Assembly (NCBI GenBank): GCA_023390905.1
Contig: JAEWBY010000042.1
Span: forward strand, 18,647 to 82,646
Length of the DNA: 64,000 nucleotides
Direction: 5' to 3'
DNA from: Pseudomonadota bacterium
GTDB lineage: Bacteria > Pseudomonadota > Gammaproteobacteria > Xanthomonadales > Xanthomonadaceae
The position numbers and the translations under genes were made by a program. This document shows, piece by piece, positions 1 through 8,835 of this stretch. The first letter of the stretch is position 1. Every line of letters starts with the position of its first letter. The notes beneath the pieces are model-generated. The model ran no database searches. It was not told the DNA's origin and saw nothing but the letters and a program-made list of their open reading frames with translations.

Positions 1-1500
1 CAGCGCTGGTTCCAGCGCACGATCGCCGCGCCGGCCGGCTGGTGGTCCGAGCCCTATCTCAACCAGACCGCCGGCCAGGTCTGGATGGTCACTTACAACC
101 TGCCGCTGCGGCCGCGCGGACGCGGCGTGCTGACGCGCGGGATGATCAGCCTGGATCTTCCGCTGGCGAGCCTGACCGATCCGCTGGAAACGCTCGCGCA
201 CCTGCCCGGATGGCGGGTCTCGCTGATCGCGCCGGCCGGATCGCTGGCGATGAATCCGGATGTCTCGGTGGAGAAGAATCTCTCGCTGGATCAGTTCATC
301 CGCCGCGCCGGCCGCAGCGATCTGCTGCCCGCGGCCGAAGCGGTACGCCTGCGCCGGCCGATGCAGTTGCTGCACACCGACGCATTGACCGGCGAGCGCC
401 GCTACACGGTGGTCGAACGCGTCGGCGACAGCGGCTGGATGCTGCTGGTCGCGCAATCCTATGCGCTGATCACCGCGCGGCTGGATCGCGCGCTGTGGCT
501 GCTGCTGGCCGGCGGCACGCTGCTGGCGCTGATCTGCATGCTGTTCGTGCGGCGGCTGTCGCTGCGCATCAGCGAGCCGGTGGAACGGCTCACCGCCTCG
601 GCCGCCTATCTGGCCGAGGGCCATTACGATCAACCCGTGCCCTACGTGCACCACGCTGACGAAGTAGGCCAGATGGCGCGCACGCTGGAACATGCCCGCA
701 CCTCCATCCAGCGGCAGTTGCGCGAGATCGAGGAGATGGGCGCGGCGCGGCAGAAGCTGGAAAGCGAACTGGCGATCGCGCGCGACATCCAGCAGGCGAT
801 GCTGCCGCCGGGCCGCGTGATCGACCAGGATGATCGGCATCTGGAAGTATTCGCGCTGCTGGAACCGGCCAAGTCGGTGGGCGGCGATTTCTACAGCTTT
901 TTCGACAGCGGTGACGGGCGACTGTGGTTCGCGATTGGTGACGTGTCGGACAAGGGCGTGCCGGCGGCGCTGTTCATGGCGCGCACGGTGACGGTGCTGG
1001 AAATCGCCGCGCGCAGCGGCACCTCGCCCTCGCAGGTGCTGGCCGAGGCTTCGTCGCGGCTGGTCGAACGCAACGACACCTGCATGTTCGCCACCGTGCT
1101 GTTCGGCCAGGTCGATCTGCGCAGCGGCGACATCGTGCTCGCCAGCGCCGGCCATGATCCGCCACTGCTGCAACAGGCCGATGGCCAGTGCGAAACGGTG
1201 CCCGTGTCGTCCGGGCCGCCGCTGGGCTTCGAGGTCAGCGAAGGATTCGCGCAATGGCACGGGCGCCTGACCCCCGGCTGCACGCTGCTGGCCTATACCG
1301 ACGGCATCACCGAGGCATTCGACACGCAGCAGGAAGCCTTCGGCCTGTCCCGCCTGTGCGCCGGCCTGCAGGCGGGCGCCAGCGCACAGGCCCAGTGCGA
1401 ACACCTGATTGCCCGGGTGCACGCATTCGCGCATCCTGCCGCACAATCGGATGACATCACGGTACTGGCGATGCGGCTGCGCCAGGATCGCGTCCAATGA
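1..1500 (+). CDS. Membrane PP2C (SpoIIE/RsbU-type) Ser/Thr phosphatase, 5' end outside window
   Basis: The frame is open from base 1, so the start lies upstream. What is visible is the end of a periplasmic sensor (W-S-E-P-Y near base 40, as in dCache domains), a transmembrane helix near bases 490-550, a HAMP linker to about 715, and a PP2C/SpoIIE catalytic domain with metal-binding motifs GGDFY, GDVSDKG and YTDGITE. Such proteins dephosphorylate a STAS-domain antagonist in response to a signal and so free a sigma factor or other target from its kinase. The next three genes supply that kinase and two STAS proteins, 10 bp and less apart, so this is the input of a partner-switching operon. The signal and final target are not visible here. 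Confidence 0.9.
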   Translation, partial: QRWFQRTIAAPAGWWSEPYLNQTAGQVWMVTYNLPLRPRGRGVLTRGMISLDLPLASLTDPLETLAHLPGWRVSLIAPAGSLAMNPDVSVEKNLSLDQFIRRAGRSDLLPAAEAVRLRRPMQLLHTDALTGERRYTVVERVGDSGWMLLVAQSYALITARLDRALWLLLAGGTLLALICMLFVRRLSLRISEPVERLTASAAYLAEGHYDQPVPYVHHADEVGQMARTLEHARTSIQRQLREIEEMGAARQKLESELAIARDIQQAMLPPGRVIDQDDRHLEVFALLEPAKSVGGDFYSFFDSGDGRLWFAIGDVSDKGVPAALFMARTVTVLEIAARSGTSPSQVLAEASSRLVERNDTCMFATVLFGQVDLRSGDIVLASAGHDPPLLQQADGQCETVPVSSGPPLGFEVSEGFAQWHGRLTPGCTLLAYTDGITEAFDTQQEAFGLSRLCAGLQAGASAQAQCEHLIARVHAFAHPAAQSDDITVLAMRLRQDRVQ

Positions 1501-1510
1501 GGGAGCACGC

Positions 1511-1945
1511 ATGCTGATACGCCTGATCGTTCCCGGTGAATACGCCCGGGTGGAAGACCTCAACGCCTCGCTCGAAGCGGTGCTGACCCGGCATGGCATC
1601 GATCGCGAACTGCGCAACGACGTACGCCTGATCGTCGAGGAACTGGCCAGCAACGCGATCGATTACGGTGGCGAGCCGGTGGCCGTCGCGCAGCACGAAC
1701 TGTCGGTCGACATCAGCCTGGAAGGCGAGCTGCTGCATCTGGAATTCCGCGATACCGGCGCGCCGTTCGATCCGCTCAGCGCGCCCGAACCGGATCTGGA
1801 CGCCGACATCCGGGAGCGGGCGATCGGCGGGCTCGGGCTCTACCTCATCCGCCAGCTCGCCCATCGCATCACCTACCAGCGCACCGCCATCCACAACGTA
1901 TTGCGGGTCAGCCTGCGCACGTCGCACAAGGAGCCAGTTGCATGA
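1511..1945 (+). CDS. RsbW/SpoIIAB-type anti-sigma serine kinase (HATPase_c)
   Basis: A 144-residue ATP-binding protein of the GHKL fold. The N box (EELASNAIDYG), G1 box (DTGAPFDP) and G2 box (GGLGLYLIRQ) are all present, and the length fits the single-domain RsbW class. These kinases phosphorylate a STAS antagonist on Ser and sequester a partner protein. The start at 1511 is chosen because it lies 10 bp after the phosphatase stop; the frame also runs back into that gene. The stop overlaps the next start as ATGA, so translation is probably coupled with the STAS gene. Whether the target is a sigma factor or another output is unknown. Confidence 0.88.
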   Translation: MLIRLIVPGEYARVEDLNASLEAVLTRHGIDRELRNDVRLIVEELASNAIDYGGEPVAVAQHELSVDISLEGELLHLEFRDTGAPFDPLSAPEPDLDADIRERAIGGLGLYLIRQLAHRITYQRTAIHNVLRVSLRTSHKEPVA

Positions 1946-2325
1946 GCCTGAACATCGACATCCTGCCCGCCGGCCAGGGCAGCCAGCGCGTCAGCGTGGG
2001 CGGCCGGCTCGATACGCACACCTACGAAGACCTGGACGAAGCGCTCGCCCCGCTGCTCACGCGGCATCTGCATTCGCTGGTGCTGGATCTCTCGACGCTG
2101 GAATACATCAGCAGCGCGGGCATCCGTTCGATCTTCAAGGCGCGCAAGGCACTGGCCGGACACGGCGGCAAGGTGCTGATCGTCAATCCGCAACCGCAGA
2201 TCCAGAAGGTCTTCGACGTGGTCAAGGCGGTGCCGCTGAACGACATCTTCGGTTCCACCGCCGAGGCCGACGCCTATCTCGACGCCATGCAGCGCAAGGT
2301 GCTCGAAGGCGACGAGAACGAGTGA
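1942..2325 (+). CDS. STAS-domain anti-sigma factor antagonist (RsbV/SpoIIAA-like), copy 1
   Basis: A 127-residue single STAS domain. The signature DLSTLEYISSAGIRSI carries the serine pair in which the phosphorylated Ser normally lies. It should be the substrate of the upstream kinase and phosphatase: unphosphorylated, it binds the kinase and releases the kinase's partner. It starts inside the stop codon of the kinase (ATGA). The downstream gene is a close paralogue (same length class, same YISSAG motif, same EADAYLDA tail motif), so the operon carries a tandem duplication of the antagonist. Confidence 0.9.
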   Translation: MSLNIDILPAGQGSQRVSVGGRLDTHTYEDLDEALAPLLTRHLHSLVLDLSTLEYISSAGIRSIFKARKALAGHGGKVLIVNPQPQIQKVFDVVKAVPLNDIFGSTAEADAYLDAMQRKVLEGDENE

Positions 2326-2365
2326 GGCGCCCGATGCCCGGGACGATGATGCGGAGCCAGCCGGC

Positions 2366-2743
2366 GTGAGCCTCGAGATCGAAATCTATCCGCCGGTCAA
2401 CGGCAATCAGTACGTGCTGCTGGGCGGCCGGCTGGACTCATCCAGCCATGAACACCTGGACGCGCGACTGGAACCCCTGCTCGCGCAGCGGCCGCAGGCA
2501 CTGGTGCTCGATCTGGCGCACCTGGACTACATCAGCAGCGCCGGCGTGCGCAGCATCCTGCGCGCGCGCAAGACACTGGCTCCCCATGACGGCCGCGTGC
2601 TGATCGTCCATCCGCAGGAGCAGATCCGCAAAGTGCTGGAGATCGTGCAGGCCGTGCCGATCGAAACGATCTTCGCCAGCAGCGCTGAAGCCGATGCGTA
2701 CCTGGATGCATTGCAGCGGCGCATCCTCGGCGAGAATGACTGA
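2366..2743 (+). CDS. STAS-domain anti-sigma factor antagonist, copy 2
   Basis: A 125-residue STAS protein, clearly a paralogue of the preceding gene; both keep YISSAG followed by V/I-R-S-I. The only sensible start is GTG at 2366: no in-frame ATG occurs between the previous stop and the conserved MSLEIEIYP start. That GTG overlaps the stop of an 11-codon ATG reading frame at 2334-2369, which could couple translation but may be chance. Two antagonists for one visible kinase suggest either dosage or a second kinase elsewhere. The gap to the convergent malic enzyme is 66 bp. Confidence 0.85.
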   Translation: MSLEIEIYPPVNGNQYVLLGGRLDSSSHEHLDARLEPLLAQRPQALVLDLAHLDYISSAGVRSILRARKTLAPHDGRVLIVHPQEQIRKVLEIVQAVPIETIFASSAEADAYLDALQRRILGEND

Positions 2744-2809
2744 CGCCGGCGCCCGGAAGCGCCTCGGGCCCGACCGCGTTGCACGTGATCGGACCTGATC
2801 GCTGCCTGA

Positions 2810-5107
2810 TCAGCCCAAGCTGGACTTCTCCGCCTCGCGCTGCGCGCGGATCTGTGCATCCACCGCGGCGATCGCGGTCATGTTGACCACGCGACGCGGC
2901 GTCGCGCTGGTGGTCAGGATGTGCACCGGCTTGGAAATGCCCATCAGGATCGGACCGATCGCCACGCCATCGGTCACCACGCGCACCATGTTGTAGGTGA
3001 TGTTGGCCGCGTCCAGGTTCGGCAGCACGAACAGGTTCGCGCGGCCGGTCAACGTGCTGCCGGGCATGATGCGGTTGCGCAGCGCCTCGTCCCATGCCGT
3101 GTCGCCCTGCATTTCGCCATCGACGTTGAGCTTGGGCATGCGCTTGAGCAGCAGTTCGCGCACCTGGCGCATCTTCAGCGACGCCTTGGTTTCGTGGCTG
3201 CCGAAATTCGAATGCGACAGCAATGCCACGCGCGGCTCGATGCCGAACAGCTTGAGCCGATACGCCGCCTGCAGCGTGGCCTCGGCGATCTGCTCGGCGG
3301 TCGGATCTTCCTGCACGTGGGTGTCGAGGAAGAAGTACGCGCCCTGGTTGTTGATGACGCCGGTCATCGCCGAAGTGGACTGCACGCCCGGATCCAGCGG
3401 GATCACGCTGCGCACGTAGCCGAGCTTCTTGTGGAAGCGGCCGACGATGCCGCTCACCATCGCATCGGCTTCGCCGCGCGCGACCATCACCGCGGCGATC
3501 AGCGTCGGACGCGAGCGCATCAGGTTCTTGGCCGCCGCCGGAGTGACGCCGCGACGCGCGGTCAGCGCGTGGTAGTGCTGCCAGTATTCGTTGAAGCGCG
3601 GATCGTCATCCTGGTTGGTCAGTTCGAAATCCACGCCGGCGCGCATCCGCAATCCCAATCGCTGGATGCGTGCCTCGATGACCTCCGGGCGCCCGATCAG
3701 GATCGGGAACGCCAGTTGCTCGTCGATCACCGTCTGCACCGCGCGCAGCACGGTCTCCTCTTCACCTTCGGCATAGACCACGCGCTTGCGATCGGCCTTG
3801 GCGCGATCGTAGACCGGTTTCATCATCAGGCTGGTGCGATAGACGAACTGGCCGAGTTTCTCGCGGTAGGCCTGCAGATCCGGCATCGGCCGCAGCGCCA
3901 CGCCCGATTCCATCGCCGCCTTGGCCACCGCTGGCGCGAGTTCGACCAGCAGGCGGGGATCGAAGGGGCGCGGGATCAGGTAGTCCGCGCCGAAGCACGG
4001 CACTTCGTCGCCATAGGCGGTCCCCAGATCGGAGGCTTCGCGCCGGGCGAGACTGGCGATCGCATGCACGCAGGCGAGCTTCATCGCCTCGTTGATGCCG
4101 GTCGCGCCCACGTCCAGCGCGCCACGGAAGATGTACGGGAAGCACAGCGCGTTGTTGACCTGGTTCGGATAGTCCGAGCGACCGGTGGCGATGATGCAGT
4201 CCGGGCGCACGCGGCGCGCCTCCTCGGGCAGGATTTCCGGATTGGGATTGGCGAGCGCGAGGATGATCGGACGATCGGCCATCGTCGCCACCATCTCCGG
4301 CTTCAGCACGCCGGCCGCCGACAGGCCCAGGAAGATGTCCGCCCCTTCCACGATCTCGGCCAGGCTGCGCTTGTCGGTGTCGCGCGCGTAACGGGCCTTG
4401 TCCGGATCCATGTTCGGCCGGCCGGTATGGAGCACGCCGTCGCGATCGACGGCCAGGATGTTCTCCGGCTTCAGGCCCAGCGCCACCAGCATGTCCAGGC
4501 AGGCGATGCCGGCCGCGCCGGCGCCGCTGGTGGCGAGCTTGACCTCGCCGATCTTCTTGCCGACCACTTCCAGTGCGTTGACCACCGCCGCGCCGACGAT
4601 GATCGCCGTGCCGTGCTGATCATCGTGGAAGACCGGGATGTTCATCCGCTCGCGCAGCTTGCGCTCGACGATGAAGCACTCCGGCGCCTTGATGTCTTCC
4701 AGATTGATGCCGCCGAAGGTCGGCTCCAGGCTGGCGATGATGTCCACGAGCTTGTCCGGATCGGTCTCGTTGATCTCGATGTCGAACACGTCCACGCCGG
4801 CGAACTTCTGGAACAGCACGCCCTTGCCTTCCATGACCGGCTTGCCGGCCAGCGCACCGATGTTGCCCAGGCCCAGCACCGCGGTGCCGTTGGTCACCAC
4901 CGCCACCAGATTGCCGCGCGCGGTCATTTCGCTGGCGGCTGTCGGATCCTCGACGATGGCCTCGCAGGCGTAGGCCACGCCCGGCGAATACGCAAGCGCC
5001 AGATCGCGCTGGGTCAGCATCGGCTTGGTCGGCGTGACCTTGATTTTGCCCGGCGGGGCGATGCGGTGGTATTCGAGCGCGGCCTGCTTGAAATCGTCTG
5101 CGGACAT
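2810..5107 (-). CDS. maeB: NADP-dependent malic enzyme with C-terminal phosphotransacetylase-like domain
   Basis: A 765-residue cytoplasmic enzyme that decarboxylates malate to pyruvate with reduction of NADP. The N-terminal part (about residues 1-430) is the malic enzyme, with the nucleotide loop GAGAAGIACLDML and the motif FHDDQHGTA. The C-terminal part (about 440-765) resembles phosphotransacetylase (LIAAVMVARGEADAMVSG) and in E. coli MaeB is regulatory rather than catalytic. Total length matches the hybrid class. The start is MSADDFKQ at 5107; the frame runs further upstream but without family similarity. It stands alone, convergent with the STAS genes. Confidence 0.95.
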   Translation of the reverse strand: MSADDFKQAALEYHRIAPPGKIKVTPTKPMLTQRDLALAYSPGVAYACEAIVEDPTAASEMTARGNLVAVVTNGTAVLGLGNIGALAGKPVMEGKGVLFQKFAGVDVFDIEINETDPDKLVDIIASLEPTFGGINLEDIKAPECFIVERKLRERMNIPVFHDDQHGTAIIVGAAVVNALEVVGKKIGEVKLATSGAGAAGIACLDMLVALGLKPENILAVDRDGVLHTGRPNMDPDKARYARDTDKRSLAEIVEGADIFLGLSAAGVLKPEMVATMADRPIILALANPNPEILPEEARRVRPDCIIATGRSDYPNQVNNALCFPYIFRGALDVGATGINEAMKLACVHAIASLARREASDLGTAYGDEVPCFGADYLIPRPFDPRLLVELAPAVAKAAMESGVALRPMPDLQAYREKLGQFVYRTSLMMKPVYDRAKADRKRVVYAEGEEETVLRAVQTVIDEQLAFPILIGRPEVIEARIQRLGLRMRAGVDFELTNQDDDPRFNEYWQHYHALTARRGVTPAAAKNLMRSRPTLIAAVMVARGEADAMVSGIVGRFHKKLGYVRSVIPLDPGVQSTSAMTGVINNQGAYFFLDTHVQEDPTAEQIAEATLQAAYRLKLFGIEPRVALLSHSNFGSHETKASLKMRQVRELLLKRMPKLNVDGEMQGDTAWDEALRNRIMPGSTLTGRANLFVLPNLDAANITYNMVRVVTDGVAIGPILMGISKPVHILTTSATPRRVVNMTAIAAVDAQIRAQREAEKSSLG

Positions 5108-5239
5108 GAAAAGGGCACGGAAGGATGAACCCGTGATTCTAGCGGCTCGGTCACCACAAGGCCCGCCGCAGGCCAGCACGGCGATGCCGATGCATGTTCA
5201 ACCCGTGGATCGGGGCGCACGCGCCGGCCTGCCTCGTAA

Positions 5240-5252
5240 GAAAATAATTTTC
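5240..5252. promoter_or_regulatory. A/T-rich perfect palindrome upstream of the D-amino acid operon
   Basis: GAAAATAATTTTC is a perfect 13-bp palindrome in otherwise very GC-rich DNA, 67 bp before the ATG of the first gene of the operon. The operon encodes its own RpiR-family regulator, and palindromes with GAAA/TTTC arms are typical of that family, so this is a plausible operator. That link is inference. Confidence 0.5.
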
Positions 5253-5318
5253 ATCGCGCTGCAAACGTGGTACACAAGCGGTCGCCGCGCGGGATGGCGG
5301 GGAATCGGCGGGGATTCG

Positions 5319-6587
5319 ATGGGTCTGGACAAAAAATTGTTTCAGCAGGCGCGGACCGTGCTGCAGGGCAAGGGTCTGGGCGCGGGCCCGAGCGGCATCA
5401 GCGCGGCCGATGCCGCGCACGCGGGCTGGTCCATCCTCGATGAAGAGGTCAGTCTGCCGGCCGCCGTGCTCGACGCGTCCGCGCTGGAACACAACCTGCA
5501 CTGGATGCGCGAATTCGTCGCCGCGTATGGCTGCCTGCTTGCGCCGCACGGCAAGACCACGATGAGCCCGGCGCTGTTCGCCTTGCAACGGCAGGCCGGC
5601 GCATGGGGCCTGACCCTGGCGACCGCACCGCAGACGCACACCGCCTTCGCCCATGGCGAACGCCGCATCCTGATGGCCAACCAACTGGTCGGGCGCGCGA
5701 ATTTCGCGCTCATCGCCGATCTGCAGGCGCGCGACCCCGGCTTCTGGTTCGCGTGCCTGGTGGATTCGCCGGCCAATGTCGCCGCGCTGGGCCGCTACTT
5801 CTCCGGGCAGGGGCAGCGCATCCGCGTGCTGCTCGAACTGGGCGTGGCCGGCGGGCGCACCGGCGTGCGCGACGAGGCGCAGGCCGAGGCCGTGCTCGCC
5901 GAGATCGCGCGCTGGCCGGCCGTTTCGCTGGTCGGCGTGGAAACCTACGAAGGCGTGCTCAAGGACGAGGCCGCCATCCGCGCGCTGCTGCATCGCACCG
6001 CGGACACCTGGCGCCAGCTTGATGATCGTGCGGCATTCGACGAAACGCCCGCGCTGGTTTCCGGCGCGGGGTCGGCATGGTTCGACGTGGTGGCCGAAGT
6101 CTTCGCACCGCTCGCCGCGCGCGCGCAAGTGGTGTTGCGGCCGGGCTGCTACCTGACCCACGACATCGGCGCGTACCAGCAGGCGGCCGAACGCATGCAG
6201 GCCGGCAATCCGGTCGCGCGGCGCATGGCCACGCAACTGCGGCCGGCCCTGCGCGTGTGGGCCCACGTGCAATCACGACCGGAACCCGAACGCGCCATCA
6301 TCGGGCTGGGCAAGCGGGATGCGGCATTCGATGCGGGCTTTCCCGTGCCGGCGCTGCATCACCGCCCCGGCGCATCCGCGCCCACGCCTCCGCCATCGCA
6401 CTGGCGGATCACCGCGATGATGGATCAGCACGCCTTCCTGCACCTGGAGGCCGATGATGATCTGGAGGTCGGCGATCTGCTCTGCTTCGACATCTCGCAT
6501 CCGTGCCTGACCTTCGACAAGTGGCGCCATCTGCTGGTGGTCGATGACACCCACCGCGTGATCGGCGCGATCGACACCCACTTCTGA
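5319..6587 (+). CDS. PLP-dependent D-amino acid deaminase of the D-threonine aldolase / D-serine dehydratase-like family
   Basis: A 422-residue fold-type III PLP enzyme. The N-terminal barrel has the PLP lysine in HGKT (about K79); the C-terminal beta domain has the DQH...HPC pair expected to bind the metal in DSD1-type D-serine dehydratases and D-threonine aldolases. The start at 5319 (MGLDKK) fits the family; earlier in-frame codons lie in the intergenic region. It heads an operon with a GntP permease, an RpiR regulator, D-aminoacylase and RidA, which suggests deamination of a D-amino acid to a 2-oxo acid, with RidA clearing the enamine/imine intermediate. The exact substrate cannot be told from sequence. 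Confidence 0.85.
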   Translation: MGLDKKLFQQARTVLQGKGLGAGPSGISAADAAHAGWSILDEEVSLPAAVLDASALEHNLHWMREFVAAYGCLLAPHGKTTMSPALFALQRQAGAWGLTLATAPQTHTAFAHGERRILMANQLVGRANFALIADLQARDPGFWFACLVDSPANVAALGRYFSGQGQRIRVLLELGVAGGRTGVRDEAQAEAVLAEIARWPAVSLVGVETYEGVLKDEAAIRALLHRTADTWRQLDDRAAFDETPALVSGAGSAWFDVVAEVFAPLAARAQVVLRPGCYLTHDIGAYQQAAERMQAGNPVARRMATQLRPALRVWAHVQSRPEPERAIIGLGKRDAAFDAGFPVPALHHRPGASAPTPPPSHWRITAMMDQHAFLHLEADDDLEVGDLLCFDISHPCLTFDKWRHLLVVDDTHRVIGAIDTHF

Positions 6588-6600
6588 GCGGACGCCACGC

Positions 6601-7956
6601 ATGGATCACGGCACCGGTTTGCTGATCTACGGCGCGCTGGCGATCGTGGCGCTGGTCGTGCTGATCGCGCGCTATCGCATCAATCCGTTCATCACGCTCA
6701 CGATTGTCTCGCTGGGACTGGCGCTGGTGGCGGGCATGCCCGCGCCGGAAATCGTCGGTGCCTACGAACAGGGCGTCGGCCGCACGCTCGGACACATCGC
6801 CCTGATCGTGGCGCTCGGCACGATGCTGGGAAAGATGCTGGCCGAATCCGGCGGCGCCGAACGCATCGCGCGCACGCTGATCGCGCGCTTCGGCACGCGG
6901 CATGTGCACTGGGCGATGATGCTGATCGCTTTCTGCATCGGCCTGCCGATTTTCTTCGAGGTCGGTTTCGTGCTGCTGATCCCGATCGTGCTCAACGTCG
7001 CGCGGCGCACCGGCGTGCCGCTGCTGCTGGTGGGCCTGCCGATGGTGGCCGGATTGTCGGTCGTGCACGGGCTGGTGCCGCCGCATCCGGCCGCGATGCT
7101 CGCGGTGCACGCTTATGGCGCGGACGTCGGGCGCACCGTGTTCCATGCCTTGATCGTCGGCCTGCCGACCGCCGCGCTGGCCGGTCCGGTGTTCGCGCGC
7201 TTCATCGCGCCGCGCATCCGGTTGCCCGCGGAAAACCCGATGGAGGAAGCATTGCTCCGGCAGGGCCAGGGCGCCGTGCCGGACGCGGATCTCCCCGGCT
7301 TCGGCATCACGATCGCGACGCTGCTGCTGCCGGTGTTGCTGATGCTGCTCGGTGGCTGGGCCGATGCGCTGTCCGCGCGCGGTTCGATCGCGCATGACGT
7401 GCTGAGCTTCATCGGTCATTCGGTGGTGGCGTTGTTGCTGGCGACGCTTTTGAGCTTCATCACTCTCGGCACGATGCGCGGCTTCAACCGCGAACAGATC
7501 CTGCGCTTCTCGCAGGAATGCCTCGCGCCCACCGCCGCGATCACGCTGCTGGTGGGCGCGGGCGGCGGGCTCAACGGGATCCTGGTCAGGACCGGGGTTG
7601 CGGATGAAATCGTGCAGTGGTCGCGCCAGTTCGAGTTGTCGCCGCTGCTGATGGGCTGGACCGTGGCCGCGTTGATGCGCATCGCGACCGGCTCGGCCAC
7701 GGTGGCGATGAGCACGGCCGCCGGCATCGTCGCGCCGGTCGCGCTGGCGCACGGCTATCCGCACCCCGAACTGCTGGTGCTCGCCACCGGCGCCGGATCA
7801 CTGGTGCTTTCGCACGTCAACGACGGCGGATTCTGGCTGGTGAAGGAGTACTTCAACATGAGCGTGGCGCAGACCTTCCGCACCTGGACCGTGCTCGAAA
7901 CCCTGATCTCGCTGACCGCGCTGATGCTCGTGATGGGCATCGCCGCACTGCACTGA
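6601..7956 (+). CDS. GntP-family permease
   Basis: A 451-residue integral membrane protein, the usual size for GntP/IdnT/DsdX carriers, starting 13 bp after the deaminase. It is hydrophobic throughout, with family motifs such as GLPIFFEVGFVLLIP, LVPPHPAA and the C-terminal SHVNDGGFW. GntP relatives import gluconate, idonate or D-serine by proton symport. In this operon an N-acyl-D-amino acid, D-amino acid or related hydroxy acid is more likely than gluconate; that is inferred from context only. Confidence 0.92.
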   Translation: MDHGTGLLIYGALAIVALVVLIARYRINPFITLTIVSLGLALVAGMPAPEIVGAYEQGVGRTLGHIALIVALGTMLGKMLAESGGAERIARTLIARFGTRHVHWAMMLIAFCIGLPIFFEVGFVLLIPIVLNVARRTGVPLLLVGLPMVAGLSVVHGLVPPHPAAMLAVHAYGADVGRTVFHALIVGLPTAALAGPVFARFIAPRIRLPAENPMEEALLRQGQGAVPDADLPGFGITIATLLLPVLLMLLGGWADALSARGSIAHDVLSFIGHSVVALLLATLLSFITLGTMRGFNREQILRFSQECLAPTAAITLLVGAGGGLNGILVRTGVADEIVQWSRQFELSPLLMGWTVAALMRIATGSATVAMSTAAGIVAPVALAHGYPHPELLVLATGAGSLVLSHVNDGGFWLVKEYFNMSVAQTFRTWTVLETLISLTALMLVMGIAALH

Positions 7957-7971
7957 ACGGCCGGAGCCGCC

Positions 7972-8835
7972 ATGTACGACATCGTTTACCACCTCAAGCA
8001 ACGCCTGCACGAACTGAGCCCGGTCGAGCGCCGCATCGCCGACGCGATCCTCGCCGACGTCGATGGCGCCGCGCAGTCGGGCATCACCGAACTGGCCGAA
8101 CAGGCACGCGTCAGCGTCGCGGCGATTTCGCGCTTCGCCAAGACCGTGGGCTGCGACAACGTGCGCGAACTGCGCGCGCGCCTGGCCGAAGCCAGCGCGG
8201 TGGGCAAGCGCTTTCTCGATGATCAGGACATGCCGCCCAGTTCGGCGCTGTACGCGCAGATCTGCGCCGACATCGAAACCTGCCTGCGCCGCAATGTCGT
8301 GGGCCTGCAGGAACCGGTGGTGCAGGCGATGGCCGAAGCCTTGTCGTCGGCGCGCATGATCTACGTGTTCGGCATGGGCGGCTGCTCGACCGTGTTCGGG
8401 CTGGAACTGCAGAACCGGCTGGTGCGTTTCGGCCGGCCGATCGCCGCCTACAGCGATGCCATTTCGCTCAAGGTGGTGGCGGCCACGCTCACGCCGGAGG
8501 ACGTGGTGGTCGCGTTGTCGGTCAGCGGCATCACGCCGGAGATCCTATCGGCGGTCGAGATTGCGCGCGGCTATGGCGCGAAGATCGGCGTCATCACGCG
8601 CGCCGATACCCCGCTGGCGAAGCTCGGCGACTGGTTGCTGCCGATCGTGATCGACGAAACCGACTTCGTGTTCAAACCCTCTGCCTCGCGCTACGCGATG
8701 ATGCTGGCGGTCGACGTGCTCTCCACCACGCTGGCGCTGCACATGGCCGATGACAGCCGTGAGCGGCTGCGGCGCATCAAGTTCGCCCTAGACAGCTACC
8801 GTGGCGGCGAAAACCGCCTGCCGCTGGGGGATTGA
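7972..8835 (+). CDS. MurR/RpiR-family transcriptional regulator
   Basis: A 287-residue regulator with an N-terminal RpiR helix-turn-helix (about residues 1-77, with SPVERRIADAIL and ARVSVAAISRFAKTVGCDN) and a C-terminal SIS domain (about 110-245, with VFGMGGCST and VVVALSVSGITPE), which in this family binds a phosphorylated sugar or similar effector. It lies inside the operon, 15 bp after the permease, and its stop overlaps the next start (TGATG). It probably regulates the operon, possibly through the palindrome at 5240-5252. Confidence 0.92.
   Translation: MYDIVYHLKQRLHELSPVERRIADAILADVDGAAQSGITELAEQARVSVAAISRFAKTVGCDNVRELRARLAEASAVGKRFLDDQDMPPSSALYAQICADIETCLRRNVVGLQEPVVQAMAEALSSARMIYVFGMGGCSTVFGLELQNRLVRFGRPIAAYSDAISLKVVAATLTPEDVVVALSVSGITPEILSAVEIARGYGAKIGVITRADTPLAKLGDWLLPIVIDETDFVFKPSASRYAMMLAVDVLSTTLALHMADDSRERLRRIKFALDSYRGGENRLPLGD

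Noticed and set aside
2334..2369. An 11-codon open frame ahead of the second STAS gene
   Set aside because: Too short to call as a gene; mentioned only as possible translational coupling.
2921..5128. A 735-codon open frame on the plus strand opposite malic enzyme
   Set aside because: It is His/Arg/Asp-rich antisense noise typical of GC-rich DNA; the opposite strand carries an unmistakable maeB.
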